A DNA stretch of 64,000 nt from Rhabditoides inermis (taxonomy: Eukaryota > Nematoda > Chromadorea > Rhabditida > Rhabditidae). Made by a program: the position numbers and the translations under genes. The notes below the pieces were generated by a model that made no database searches, was not told the DNA's origin, and saw only the letters and a list, made by a program, of their open reading frames with translations. Shown one piece after another: positions 43,757 to 54,387 of the stretch (within the stretch, counting starts at the first letter, position 1; the number at the start of each line of letters is the position of its first letter). Location of the stretch: contig CAWZYM010000331.1 of NCBI GenBank assembly GCA_963966185.1, forward strand, positions 1,569,001 to 1,633,000. The letters are read 5' to 3'.

Positions 43757-45317
43757 CCTTCTCTCTCTCTCTCTCTCTCTTTATCCCTTCCTTACAGGGC
43801 GGAGGAAAGGGCAGCCACGGCAGCGACTCTTCCGAAGAGCGTGATCACCACGGAAAGGAACCCAAGGGTCCAAAGCTACCGTTTCTCAAGGTGCACTTCT
43901 TGTTTCTCTCTTTCTATTTGCTGATCTGAAAACTCTTTATCACACATTATTTTGCAGGGAGTTCCATCGAAGGGGGTGGCTGCTTTCTATGCGCTTGACA
44001 AGACAGTCTCTAGGGCAGACTACAAGCAGGAAGTGGCAGAGTGGGCGATCAAATGGCATCGAACTGTTAGTCTGTCGAACTGTTAGTCTCTGTCTCTCTC
44101 TCTCCCTCTCTCCCTCTCCCTCTCTCTCTCTCTCTTTCTCACTCCCACTCCCCACTCTCCCATCTTCTCTCTTTCAGGATGCGGTGAATGCTTTCGAAGC
44201 CCAGCAGCTGGCTCTTTTCGATGATAAGAAGGCTGCGACGACTGCCCTCCTGTCGGCTCTTCCGGAAGCATTACAACAACTGGTAGATATTCAGGTAAGA
44301 GAGAGAGAGAGAGAGAGGGGGAGGGAGAGAGGGGAAGGGAGATAGAGATATGTGGGTGGTAAGTATACATAGATAAGGACAGGTGATGTTGAAAAATGCT
44401 AAATACTATAAGAAGACGGGTTTTTCAGGAGAACCTCGAGCTTTCTTTCAAGCAGGCTGACAAACAGATCAAGGTAATATCCCTCATCTTTTATGTCTTC
44501 TAACGTCTACCCTTTCATTCAGGCTCTCTTCTGTTCTCTTCCCTCGGATGTGTCTGCTGCTCTCAAATTCATCACTTCTCTCAAGTTGAAGAAACACGAT
44601 CCGACCACTTTCGCACCCACCGACGCTCCTACTGATGCGCCGACACAGGCTTCGGAGACTGACGCTCCTGCGACTTCCGAGCCGGAGACTGGCGCTCCTG
44701 CGACTTCCGAGCCGGAGACTGACGCTCCTGTCACTTCCGAGCCGGAGACTGACGCTCCTGTCACTTCCGAGCCGGAGACTGACGCTCCTGTCACTTCCAA
44801 GCCGGAGACTGACGCTCCTGCGACTTCCGAGCCGGAGACTGACGCTCCTGCGACTTCCGAGCCGGAGACTGACGCTCCTGTCACTTCCGAGCCGGAGACT
44901 GACGCTCCTGTCACTTCCGAGCCGGAGACTGACGCTCCTGCGACTTCCGAGCCGGAGACTGACGTTCCTGTCACTTCCGAGCCGGAGACTGACGCTCCTG
45001 ACACTTCCGAGCCGGAGACTGACGCTCCTGTCACTTCCGAGCCGAAGACTGACGCTCCTGTCACTTCCGAGCCGGAGACTGACGCTCCTGTCACCTCTGA
45101 GCCAGAGACTGACGCTCCTGTCACCTCTGATCCTGAGACTGACGCTCCTGTCACCTCTGAGCCGGAGACTGACGCTCCTGTCACCTCTGAGCCGGAGACT
45201 GACGCTCCTGTCACTTCCAAGCCGCAGACTGACGCTCCTGTCACTTCCGAGCCGGAAACTGACGCCCCTGTCACCTCTGATCCTGAGACTGACGCTCCTT
45301 TCACTTCTTCTGACTAA
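43623..45317 (+). CDS. Secreted SXP/RAL-2 (DUF148)-like protein with Thr/Pro repeat tail
   Basis: Six exons, all phase 0: 43623-43688, 43798-43890, 43958-44065, 44178-44294, 44429-44473 and 44523-45317, 407 aa. It has a signal peptide (MRTILIFTALAAVALC) and a short charged segment. A helical domain follows with FYALDKTVSRADYKQEVAEWA, FEAQQLALFDDKKAA and KQIKALFCSLPSDV, matching the SXP/RAL-2 pattern of secreted nematode proteins. The last exon adds 21 full copies of a 10-residue unit, TDAPVTSEPE with variants, encoded by a 30-bp minisatellite. The tail resembles a mucin stalk and offers many O-glycosylation sites. Function in this family is not settled; many members are secreted antigens. Confidence 0.88.
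44645..45305 (+). repeat. Coding 30-bp minisatellite
   Basis: Roughly 22 units of GACGCTCCTGTCACTTCCGA plus GCCGGAGACT encode TDAPVTSEPE. The frame is kept in all units. Substitutions cluster at the Val/Ala codon and at Glu to Lys, Asp or Gln. Confidence 0.97.
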
Positions 45318-45720
45318 AGGAGAACATGCTAACTAAAAATATGTGTCTGTTCGACCGGAAAAAACACTTTTATTTGTTCAAGTTATGTGACGTTTTGCGT
45401 TTAAAGGTACAGTGGCGCATTATTTGACCCCCAGTACGATTCTGGACCCATGGAAATGAAAGAATAACAAAAAAAGAACGTTACAATGATATTATCGCGT
45501 TACCAAAGCAATTACCAAAGCGTGTTTGGTAACGGAAATTTCAAATTTGTGCCAATTAGCACTGAAGCGCACTGTTGCTAAAAAGCTGTTAGGTGGGGCG
45601 CGGTCGTATCAAAAGTGGCGCGAAAACAGCTGCATGTGGAACGTGCCCACATTATTCGAAATCAGCTGTTTTCTTCTATTGTGTTTACCATTTCGATGTT
45701 TTTATTTATAATCATGTTCG

Positions 45721-46115
45721 CGAACGATTCATTATTCAATCAATCAATCAATCATTTATCCAGAATCGCTATATCCTGACTATACAACAAGTGCATACGG
45801 CACACCACAAGGGCTAAGCGCTGGGAGAAACACAGTTTAGCAACGGGGATGGTAGAGTCGAAGGTCGAAAGTCGATATTTGATCGATAATCAGTCGATAA
45901 TCATTCGATTTCCTTTCCATAATCCATTAAAATTAGATACCATTATAGACGACAGTGGAGCTCCGGGTGTTCCTTTCCTTCCATTATAATCCACGAATAG
46001 TAACTCCACGGGCTGGGTTGACAGCGTTCTCATGAGCTATTCCCCGCCTTGCTCAAGGGTACTGGGGGAAGATCATTTCGACCCGACCGCGCGATGCGAG
46101 AGAGAAAGAAAAAAA
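45721..46115 (-). mobile_element. Retroposon 3' end (family E), copy with (AATC)n tail
   Basis: On the minus strand it begins near TTTCTCTCTCGCATCGCG and ends GGATATAGCGATTC followed by (GATT)n. It matches 62120-62503 over about 380 bases and 26077-26208 at the 3' end. No open frame was found. It could be a SINE or the 3' UTR of a LINE. Confidence 0.82.
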
Positions 46116-46285
46116 AAAAACTTGTATGTATCACGAGTACTGACTAGTATTCCCTTTAAGATTGTTCTTGACTGTGTCGTGTCTGTTTCGAAACGTATGT
46201 GTATGTGTTTTTGTATTCAATTATTTCGTTTATTTATGCATGTTTGACGTCTATCTGATAGCTTTTTGATATCTGTTTGACTTGA

Positions 46286-46731
46286 GGTAGCCGCCGTCTG
46301 TGGCGTTCTTCGCCGTTCCCCGCCGGCGGGCGCGAGCGGCCGTGGCCGCCCGCATTGAGCTCTCCCTCGTCTCCATGCACCCCAGCAATACGGTCAGTGT
46401 TATTTCAAATGTTTTTATATTTGTTTAGAAGTATCGTAGATGAAGATCCGCTATATTGTTTGAATGCCTTTTCAGTTCTTCGCGGTGCGAACCGTTGTGG
46501 AAGGGCCGTTGTCGCCGTCTTCGACTGTCTTGACTTCAAGTCATGTGAGTATTTTGATTTGTATATTGTTTGTATTAACATTTCAAAAAACAAGCAATAT
46601 CGAGTCCATTGCCACATCATTGTATTGTTCAGACATCAACGAGGAGGTCGTCGCTGCCCCCCCCCCCCCCCCGCCCCCCCCCCCCCCGCCCGCCGTATCG
46701 GAATGGAGACGAAGGTGGAGGAGCAGAAGTA
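46286..46731 (+). other. Possible exons with a poly-proline tract, unresolved
   Basis: A GC-rich block (46286-46391) with a GTCAGT donor and a block at 46475-46543 flanked by TTTTCAG and GTGAGT look like exons. They are followed by 46629-46731, which encodes a run of at least ten Pro from a C-homopolymer. The three do not join in one frame without ambiguity, and the C run makes the frame uncertain. It may be a decayed gene or the 3' end of an unmapped one. Confidence 0.3.
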
Positions 46732-47029
46732 GTGGAAGTTTTTTTTTGTAAATTCAGTTGTTCATATTGTATTTGTTGTAGATATGTTCATTGTTATTGT
46801 TTGCATGTATTTTGTCATGTTATAAAGGTACTTTATGGCTCAGAGTGTTATATTATTTGTGAAACATATGACCACGATGTGGAACGCAACTTGATTAGGA
46901 AGAGTATTTGGGGGCGTTCGAGGTTCTTGTAAATTGAATCATGAAACATACAATTACTTGTTCTCTGCATTGTTTCAGATTTCTGCCGGTGTTATCAGCG
47001 ATCTCTGTGTCCTTCCACTCGACTGCCCG

Positions 47030-47097
47030 CATGGCGCAGCTGGTTAGCGCGCCGACTAGTAATCTCGAGGTCGCGGGTTCGAGTCTGCCCCTGTTCA
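47030..47097 (+). repeat. tRNA-like relic
   Basis: A-box TGGCGCAGCTGGTTAGCGCG and B-box-like GGTCGCGGGTTCGAGTC are present, but the anticodon and T stems do not pair properly. It is best read as a tRNA pseudogene or SINE head. Confidence 0.55.
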
Positions 47098-47836
47098 TTT
47101 TGCGAGTAAAACTACTCTTCTCTGTCGCGGTAACACGCGCGAAATTTGAAAATTTCATTACCAAACGGTTCTGCTAAACGCCTCTGTTCCTTTAAGATTT
47201 GAATAGCGCTTTGTAGATTTTTTTTCGAACAGCAGGGAAAATAACAGCAGTGATCAAATTCTGATAAGCAACAACTTATAGACTTTAGGGCACGAAAATC
47301 ATCCTTTCCGTGAGACAGTTTCTTTTAATTGGGTGTGCTAGGTCTTTCTGCCTCTGTGTGCTGACTCTCACGTGGGCTCTTTGCACAGGGCATATTGCTC
47401 GCTTGTGCGGCCATGCATCAACCCTCTCGTCGTTCACGTTCCCAGTCGCATGTATGTCTAACCGTTATAGTAGTCATAGATGTTTTTGTACTGCAAGTTC
47501 TGTGTGGTCGTGGGTGTAAACTCTGCCCGGGATTGGGCGTGTCATGTCTTACACGGGCAGCTTGCGCACCAGTCTCTTCCTTCCTATAGAAAAAAAAACA
47601 TGGCCATAAAACAGTGTTTCATGCTGATTCCGAATATGAGCATAACGTGCGTTCTCGGAAAAATCGCTTATCATGCGAGTCTCGCTGACAGGCTCGTTTG
47701 CATGGGAACGTCCGTGTTCGCAAACTCGGCGAGTCTCGCCGACTCGCCGATTAGCATGATACATGCCGTGTGTGGTGTGTGTGCTGTACCCGCTCCCTCC
47801 ACGCCTGTCATTTCTGTCGCCCGCCCGCCCGCTGGG

Positions 47837-50602
47837 ATGCGTCTCATCCTCCCGCTACTAGCCTCCATGGCGGTGCGTCGTTTGTTTGTTTGTTTGTTTG
47901 TTTGTTTGTTTGTTTGTTTGTTTGTTTGTTTGTTTGTTTGTTTGTTTGTTTGTTTGTTTGTTTGTTTGTTTGTTTGTTTGTTTGTTTGTTTGTTTGTTTG
48001 TTTGTTTGTTTGTTTGTTTGTTTGTTTGTTTGTTTGTTTGTTTGTTTGTTTGTTTGTTTGTTTGTTTGTTTGTTTGTTTGTTTGTTTGTTTGTTTGTTTG
48101 TTTGTTTGTTTGTTTGTTTGTTTGTTTGTTTGTTTGTTTGTTTGTTTGTTTGTTTGTTTGTTTGTTTGTTTGTTTGTTTGTTTGTTTGTTTGTTTGTTTG
48201 TTTGTTTGTTTGTTTGTTTGTTTGTTTGTTTGTTTGTTTGTTTGTTTGTTTGTTTGTTTGTTTGTTTGTTTGTTTGTTTGTTTGTTTGTTTGTTTGTTTG
48301 TTTGTTTAGCGACCGCCTCGTTTTTAGTCGTGTCGACAGTCGACAGTTTAGTTGTCAGTTATTGATTGATTTGCCGGGATGCCGGAATGTCTCTTTCTCG
48401 ATCTATCAACGGCCGCCTCGTTTCGATGTCGTTCTACTGTCCAGTGTCCCGATATCGATTGATATCGGTCTCCGGGTCGACTTGGATGCCAATAGTGTGG
48501 TAGATGTCGTGTCTCTTTCTCGATCCATTCACGGCCGCCTCGTTTCGATGTCTTTATATACTTTATATGGTTTACTGTCCGGATATCGATTAATATTGGT
48601 ATCTTGGCTGCCAATAGTAAATTATTCAACACATTGTGTTCACTGTATAGGGTATCCCCCATTTTCACGATACGGCAATTTTCGGCGGTCGGTCAGAAAG
48701 ACGAGAAATGACGAGAAATTTATGCATAAACAGGGTCATTATGAAGTTTCCGTGGGATAACTTCGTTCAAAATTAGAAATTCGAAAAAAAAACCTTTGAC
48801 AATCTCTCCGTATGTGTCTTCCGGACGTAGTGTGTAAGTTTGGTGCAATTTGGTTCAGTTGGAATCAAGTTTTTGAAGTTTTCAGTTTTCCCGTTGGGAA
48901 ACAGTCGTTTTTACCTTTTTATTGTTCATAATTCACATAGTTTTCGAGATGTCGAAAAAAAAGCCCACGACAATCGATGGGCCGTAACAGTCTTCTATAC
49001 ACTCTGAAAATTTCACGTATTTCCGAAGTCTCATCGGAGTTAGCTCTAGAAGATGCTCCGATCTGCTTTATTTGACTTGCAAATGACCCTCATTCTCCTA
49101 ACATCAGACCGCCAAGCGCGCTAATCACGCGGTCGAATGGTCTTGCGCAAGCCGATAGCGCGACTAGATGCGATGAAATGATGTCTGGAAAATATCCAGC
49201 GAAATGGCTGTCGTAATGAGCGTTTTATAAACAAACTCTCCTTTTACGATGTGCGGTCTTGCAGCTGTGCCATGCAGCGCAGTTGGACAGGACGACAGTG
49301 GAGATGAGCTTTCCGGTGCACGACGAGAACATATGCAACCGACACGGTCACAAAGAGAATACGAAGTGCACCCGCGTGCAGTTCAACAGCTTCCACCACC
49401 GCCACAACTTGCAATGGAACACGCAGTTCTCTCTCAGCGTACGTCTCTCTCTCTCTCGCGCTGTTCACTCGCCCCGGCGACTCGACCATCACTCCCACCT
49501 TCTACCGACACTGGAACTCGCTCAAGGTACGCGGTACTCTCACCTTACTTTACTGTACTGTACTGGCCTTACTGTACTCTAACCTTACCGTACTGTACTG
49601 GCCTTACTGTACTGACCCTACTGTACTGGCCTTACTGTACTTACCCTACTGTACTGTACTGTACTTATAGACCAAGTTCACGGCGGCGATTCTTATCAAG
49701 AGCGTGCAGTTTCGTAACGCGTTTGACGGCTGGCACCCATTTCTCTCTGGAGTGTACACCGAGACCATGTTTGTGCTTTTGCTATTTGAGCGAGGTCAGG
49801 CTTGATCGTGAAAACAGTCTCTTTATGATACAAAAAGGACAGAAATAAGTTTGTATTATATACTTTGTATATAATAAAAATTGTAACCTTTGAACGCTGA
49901 AATTCAAACCTGAGAAATTTGTATTATATACTTTGTATAATTTTTTATGATGATTGATGCATGTTTCGTTCAAGAATGATCACTTTTAAAATATGCAAAT
50001 TTGTAATTAAATCTACCGAAAGCGCCTATTGACGTGTTTTACGTCGTTTATCTCAGACTAATGAGGTTGCGGCGTTTAGCGGCGATATTTCTATATTATC
50101 TATATTAGTTGTTTGCTCTAATGTTTTTAGTTTTTGTTTATTATTTCACTTATTTATTAATGTTTGATATATATAAAAAAAGACATGAAACATAATAGAA
50201 CTGGATTTTCTTCATGAAACAACAGAATAGTGTAGCAGAATGTGCAAACTGGTGCAAGTTTTGCACTTTTGACGGCCGAGGACCAATCTGAACCTTTTTT
50301 CAGCATTTATCACTCAGAAGTTAAAATAATTTTTTTTAATAATGATTGTATGAATCGCAAAACTTAATTGTGGCAAAACATTCAAAAAAAAACATCGTCG
50401 ATAACTGGTCATGATTTGTTTCACAACCGGAATCAAAGGGTACACTACCTTTAATGAACGTGTCTCGATTCTCGATTCTCTATGTGGATTATCTTGTTCT
50501 TGATGGATTCTTTTGAATGGCTTCACTACGTTTCAGGGGCGATTACAACGACATAGCTTGGGCAACAACTGCAATGCTGAAATATGTGAGGGAGTCGTCG
50601 TG

Positions 50603-50648
<46 letters not shown>

Positions 50649-50988
50649 GTGTAATGGTTGCCCGTTTAGCCCACGTAGGGTCATGTGCGCCCTGACAAGT
50701 GGTCCGTGCTACTGGACGGCCATGACATACCGGTACGTCAATTGTTGAACCGGAGTATAATACGTTTTCTCGATTCGATAAGAGTGTCATTTCGATGCAT
50801 ATAGTTACATAGATGAGATTGTGTGTGTGTTTCAGATTTGCGACTTTGGGCGGTCGGAGGCGTCGTTCCGCCAGAATGGCTATCTCTACATTGGCGGGCC
50901 CGGATTCTATCTGCTCAACAAGGACGGCGTCCATCCCATATACTACAATGCGTCCAGCCTCACTGTCGGCAACCGCATCATGTTTTAG
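47837..50988 (+). CDS. Secreted protein of unknown family, possibly galectin-like
   Basis: Proposed exons are 47837-47872, 49265-49438, 49671-49753, 50537-50585, 50679-50732 and 50836-50988, giving 182 aa in one frame. It starts with a signal peptide (MRLILPLLASMALCHA). Recognisable pieces are DENICNRHGHKENTKC, DGWHPFLSG, GDYNDIAWATTAMLKY, DKWSVLLDGHDIPICDFGR and GYLYIGGPGFYLLNKDG. The alternation of short hydrophobic strands, with W.V..DG and Y..IGG, recalls a beta-sandwich lectin such as galectin, but this is a weak impression. The donor at 49754 is chosen because the stronger one at 49795 would break frame. Intron 1 holds 427 bases of TTTG. Confidence 0.62.
47881..48307 (+). repeat. (TTTG)n, about 107 uninterrupted units
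   Basis: A perfect tetranucleotide array of 427 bases starting eight bases after the exon 1 donor of the secreted gene. It is open in all three plus-strand frames (Phe-Val-Cys-Leu), which produces long spurious frames. Confidence 0.98.
49545..49666 (+). repeat. TGTACTGGCCTTAC tandem repeat
   Basis: Imperfect 15-25-base units of TACTGTACTGGCCTTACTG fill most of the intron between 49439 and 49670, ending just before the acceptor TTATAG. Confidence 0.9.
50430..50455. mobile_element. Right end of a TTAA MITE
   Basis: AAAGGGTACACTACCTTTAA matches the right terminal repeat of the elements at 43043 and 59045. No matching left end was found upstream, so this copy is truncated or decayed. Confidence 0.6.
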
Positions 50989-50996
50989 GCGTCCCC

Positions 50997-51087
50997 GGCC
51001 ACTCTGGGGTACTAGCCCCCCACTCTGGGGTACTAGCCCCCACTCTGGGGTACTAGCCCCCCACTCTGGGGTACTAGCCCCCCACTC
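50997..51087 (+). repeat. 21-bp tandem repeat in a 3' UTR
   Basis: Four to five units of CACTCTGGGGTACTAGCCCC follow nine bases after the stop codon. Each unit contains CTAG and can fold with its neighbours (GGGG/CCCC). A C-homopolymer of about 19 bases follows at 51092. Confidence 0.95.
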
Positions 51088-51202
51088 TGCCTCCCCCCCC
51101 CCCCCCCCCGACCTCATTGTCATTGCATTTGAACCTTATCTAAAAACTTAATGCCTTCTGCGCTTTGTAAACGTATTGTGAGACTATGCGTTAGATTATG
51201 TG

Positions 51203-51208
51203 AATAAA
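51203..51208 (+). terminator. Poly(A) signal AATAAA
   Basis: AATAAA lies 215 bases after the stop codon of the secreted gene at 47837-50988 and is the likely cleavage signal. Confidence 0.6.
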
Positions 51209-51607
51209 CAGTGAGTGGCAGTGTTGAAATAATGCCTCGCTATATTTTTCTTGATCGCACTGTAGTACTGGAGAGATGTAAAGTTCTCTATAAGTGCTCC
51301 AAGTCTCCACGAGCACGATTTGTAAGCACGCACGTTGTATACGCGGTGGCAAACAATTTATGATATCTGTAGCATGTTTGATGACTAGGACATGGATCAA
51401 GGATTGTTTTCGTGTATTCCAAATTGCGCTGCTTGCGCGCGATCTGTGCAAAATCGCCAATGTGCACGAGTGGTGCGGGGCGACTTAAACTGGAGAATTG
51501 GCGGGAACTTTAAACGACAATGGTTTTTCCACAGTCAGCTGTAACGTACAGTTTTGTTCTCGTCAAAATCTCAAAATGGGCGTGTTATAATAATAATTTA
51601 TTACAGT

Positions 51608-51872
51608 CCAGATAACTGCGCCACACAAAACTGCAAAACTGACGTGTAGGTATAGTATGGAGTTGAAAGATAATATGAAATGTTATGGAAAATGTCTCGT
51701 AAAAGTTGGGAACTTGGCATTTGATAGGAATCCGAAGTCTAGCATGACACCCGCCCCCCGGTGCCTGGAGGTGGCTGAGGAGGAGTGCGGGGAGGGAACC
51801 GCGTACGCAATAAGAGACATGCGTGTGAAGGACGGGGCCCGTTTCGACAGTGGAGACTTCTCTCTTGCCTAA
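51608..51872 (+). other. Possible Cys-rich coding fragment, unassigned
   Basis: After a TTATTACAG acceptor the sequence reads PDNCATQNCKTD. Then a 71-aa open frame (51657-51872) has CYGKCLVKV and EEECGEGTAYAIRDM. The Cys spacing faintly recalls small secreted binding proteins, but no donor/acceptor pair joins the two pieces cleanly and no start region was found. Confidence 0.25.
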
Positions 51873-51989
51873 GTAACCAATCTACGAAGGCTGATAACAC
51901 AGAACAGAATTATCAAGGAATATCTCGATGAAAATATAAAAAAAGGATGTTGGCTGGTACTTATAACAGGTATAGGTGTGGTGTGTGAT

Positions 51990-53214
51990 AAGTGGCAGCT
52001 TGTCTGGTGGCATGGATCGGAGGTGTAGGCGATTTGGACAGCGCTCGACGGGGTTCAGTCGTGTTGAAGAGAAGAAAGGCTGACACGGCAACTTGCGCAC
52101 CAGTCTTGGCGGATTCTCACAAAGCATGGCCATATACACAGTTTTTCATGCTGATTACGAATATAAGCAGATTTTTTTTCGAAATAGTAGTTGTAAAACA
52201 TTTGGACACCTACCGAATACTACCCATGGAAACTAAACATGGAAATGACCTGTCAACTGCGTGGCCAAATGGATAGTGAGTTGGAAAACTAGAAATGACC
52301 ATCGATGCGATATCGATGTGATGCCGCTATGTGGCAAAACTTTTTGCCGTTTTTTTCCATCACATGTCCCGTTGCCCTGACTCTATCTCATTGATACATA
52401 CATAGTTGTGCAAATCTGAAATTGGGTCTATGTGAAGCGCTGTTGGATACACGTAATGAGCAAAAACATGTTTCCAGCCTAAATACACTATGGGGATTAC
52501 GTTAGTAATCTTTGTTTTTGATGAAAAGGGCGAAATAGGAAGATATCGTGTTTGGGCCCACACGGTCCCACACCGGGGACACTCAGTGGGACCGCCAATC
52601 CCACACGGTGTGAACCCGAAAAAATCGAAACTAAATTTTAAAATTCTGTAAACTCATATCGATGCGGAATGCTTTTTTCATTATGCACATAAAATTTCAT
52701 GAGAAAATATTTCGTTATGATCGAATACGGGGCGCGGGCCTACTCGGGCCCACACCGGGGGCACCCGGGCCCACACTTTTGCTATTCCATATTCCATGTG
52801 GCGAGTAGTGTAGTTGTGCAAATCTGAAATTGGGAAGTAGCACACAATATCGATTACGTAAATTACGGTGGGATACGGTGAAATACAGTAATACAATGCC
52901 TACTGCGAGTTCCAACAACACGGGTTTCGGTGGTCCCGTGGATGCGTACGCGTTGTTGGTGATGCTTGTCATCCCCTGCTTGCGGCTTCTGGGGAAGTTT
53001 CGATCCCGGCGGCGGAAGATCCGGGCTTCAACGATCGATCGCGAAGAGACGTCTCCGAGAGTTTCATCGTCTTCGAGAATTCCTCTCCCGTCTCAATGCC
53101 GTAGATGTAGAGAGTAGCAAAATCAAATACCAGTCCGGTTAGTGTCCTCCGCCGCACAGCATTGTTCAGGGGTCGGGGGAATAACAGGGGAAGGCACGCG
53201 ACCGCGCGCTGGCA
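51990..53214. other. Spacer with GGGCCCACAC repeats
   Basis: GC-rich blocks with GGGCCCACACC (52554-52615 and 52727-52775) alternate with AT-rich sequence. TTGTGCAAATCTGAAATTGGG occurs twice, at about 52406 and 52814. Open frames on both strands around 52896-53117 are of unclear status. No gene is called. Confidence 0.4.
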
Positions 53215-53628
53215 GAGAAATGAGAGGAAAGCACAACACAGATAGCGAAACGAACAAAAAGTGTTATCGAAAAAACTGACCTGATCACTCATCAGTGATC
53301 CAAATATATCTCAACTTGCTCATATGCTTACCCCGCAATGCAATTCACCCACACAACTGCGTCATTTAGAAACGAGCAATTAACACTGCTGGGATAGTAT
53401 ATAAGGTATTCCTCAGCTCATTCTGATCACACATGGTTTCATTCCGTTTTAAAGTTCATATACATATCCAATTTCATAATAACTTTGCTTAGTATGCGCA
53501 CTATTCTCACCTTCACAGCTCTTGCTGCTGTAGCGCTGATCTCTCCACCATACTCGCTGTTCTCTCGTCCGTCGTTGCTCAGCTCACCCAAAATCGAAGT
53601 TATCCTCGGCGCGCTAATAGTACGGTGA
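53215..53628 (+). pseudogene. Broken paralogue of the SXP/RAL-2 gene (promoter and signal exon)
   Basis: About 230 bases match the promoter at 42790-43040, including the TATATAAGG at 53398. ATG at 53494 begins MRTILTFTALAAVAL, nearly identical to the intact gene. After 15 codons similarity ends and the frame stops at 53626-53628 with no SXP/RAL-2 domain. The insertion point of the MITE in the intact copy is an empty TTAA here. Confidence 0.82.
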
Positions 53629-54159
53629 CGGGAGCAAGAGCACCATGTTAATTGCGTGTTACAGTTACTGTTACATGCGTTTTTGGTGCATCACGAATAA
53701 AAATATATAGTTGCAGGCCATGTTTCATGTTCGATTCTAATGTGTATGATGTTGTGGAGCAAGCATGAGTTGATGGGTTCTGATCGCTTTTCTTACGTGA
53801 CTACGGTATACGGTATATGAGAACAAAAAAGTCGCGACTGTGTTTTAACATATACTTTATTAGTTCGATATGTGTAATAATAAGACACAGTCAGGTTCGA
53901 AAACGACTAGAAGTAGATTCGATTAGAGGTATAGCAGAATAACAGTCAAACACAAAGGCAAAATCAAAATGTGAAAGGTTACAATGTCGTGAACAAAAAC
54001 AAGTGTGTTTTTTCGTCTCATAACGATGGGGCAGGACATAAATGATTAATGTGTTAGAATATGCTAGTGATGATTGGACTGAACCGCACGTTCCCGTGTC
54101 GATGTTTGCGGATGCTGGACACTCGGCGATACACCTGAACGAGGTACAGTGTGTGGTCT

Positions 54160-54355
54160 CACGGCCCGGATAGTTGCACAGTCGACAGCGGCGGGCGCGC
54201 AGCCGCTCCGCGAACACGCGACGCGCGAAGTTACCAGCAAGCGCTAGAGCGCGATAATTTCTCAACTGAAATCGCTACGCGCCCATTCACTCGCGGCGCG
54301 GCTTGGGCGCGCTCCGCTCTCTCTGTAGGCGCTCTGTGCAACTATCCGAACCGTG
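54160..54355. mobile_element. MITE family B, copy 2
   Basis: The ends CACGGCCCGGATAGTTGCA and TGCAACTATCCGAACCGTG form a terminal inverted repeat with one or two mismatches. The body matches 31960-32168 in the opposite orientation. It lies just beyond the 3' end of the antisense scaffold gene. Confidence 0.85.
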
Positions 54356-54387
54356 GGCATGTCTTGGAAGATTGACCGACCTTCTTT

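Noticed and set aside
44083..44370. Pro-Ser-Leu frames in the SXP/RAL-2 introns
   Set aside because: CT microsatellite translation overlapping well-defined exons.
44519..45304. 261-codon antisense frame over the minisatellite
   Set aside because: It mirrors the repeat of a clear sense gene with a signal peptide, introns and domain; no antisense start or splice signals were seen.
47030..47097. Functional tRNA with AGT anticodon
   Set aside because: The anticodon stem and T stem do not pair and the acceptor halves do not match.
47480..48760. 426-codon open frame rich in Phe-Val-Cys-Leu
   Set aside because: Most of it is the TTTG array, which has no stop in any plus-strand frame. Only the 12 codons at 47837-47872 belong to a gene.
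49470..49526. Apparent exon reading STITPTFYRHWNSLK
   Set aside because: No AG acceptor exists between the preceding donor and this segment, and splicing 49438 directly to 49671 keeps frame without it.
52896..53117. Plus-strand frame MPTASSNNTGFGG with a hydrophobic stretch, and minus-strand frames opposite it
   Set aside because: Both strands are open and neither has supporting splice structure or a recognisable domain.
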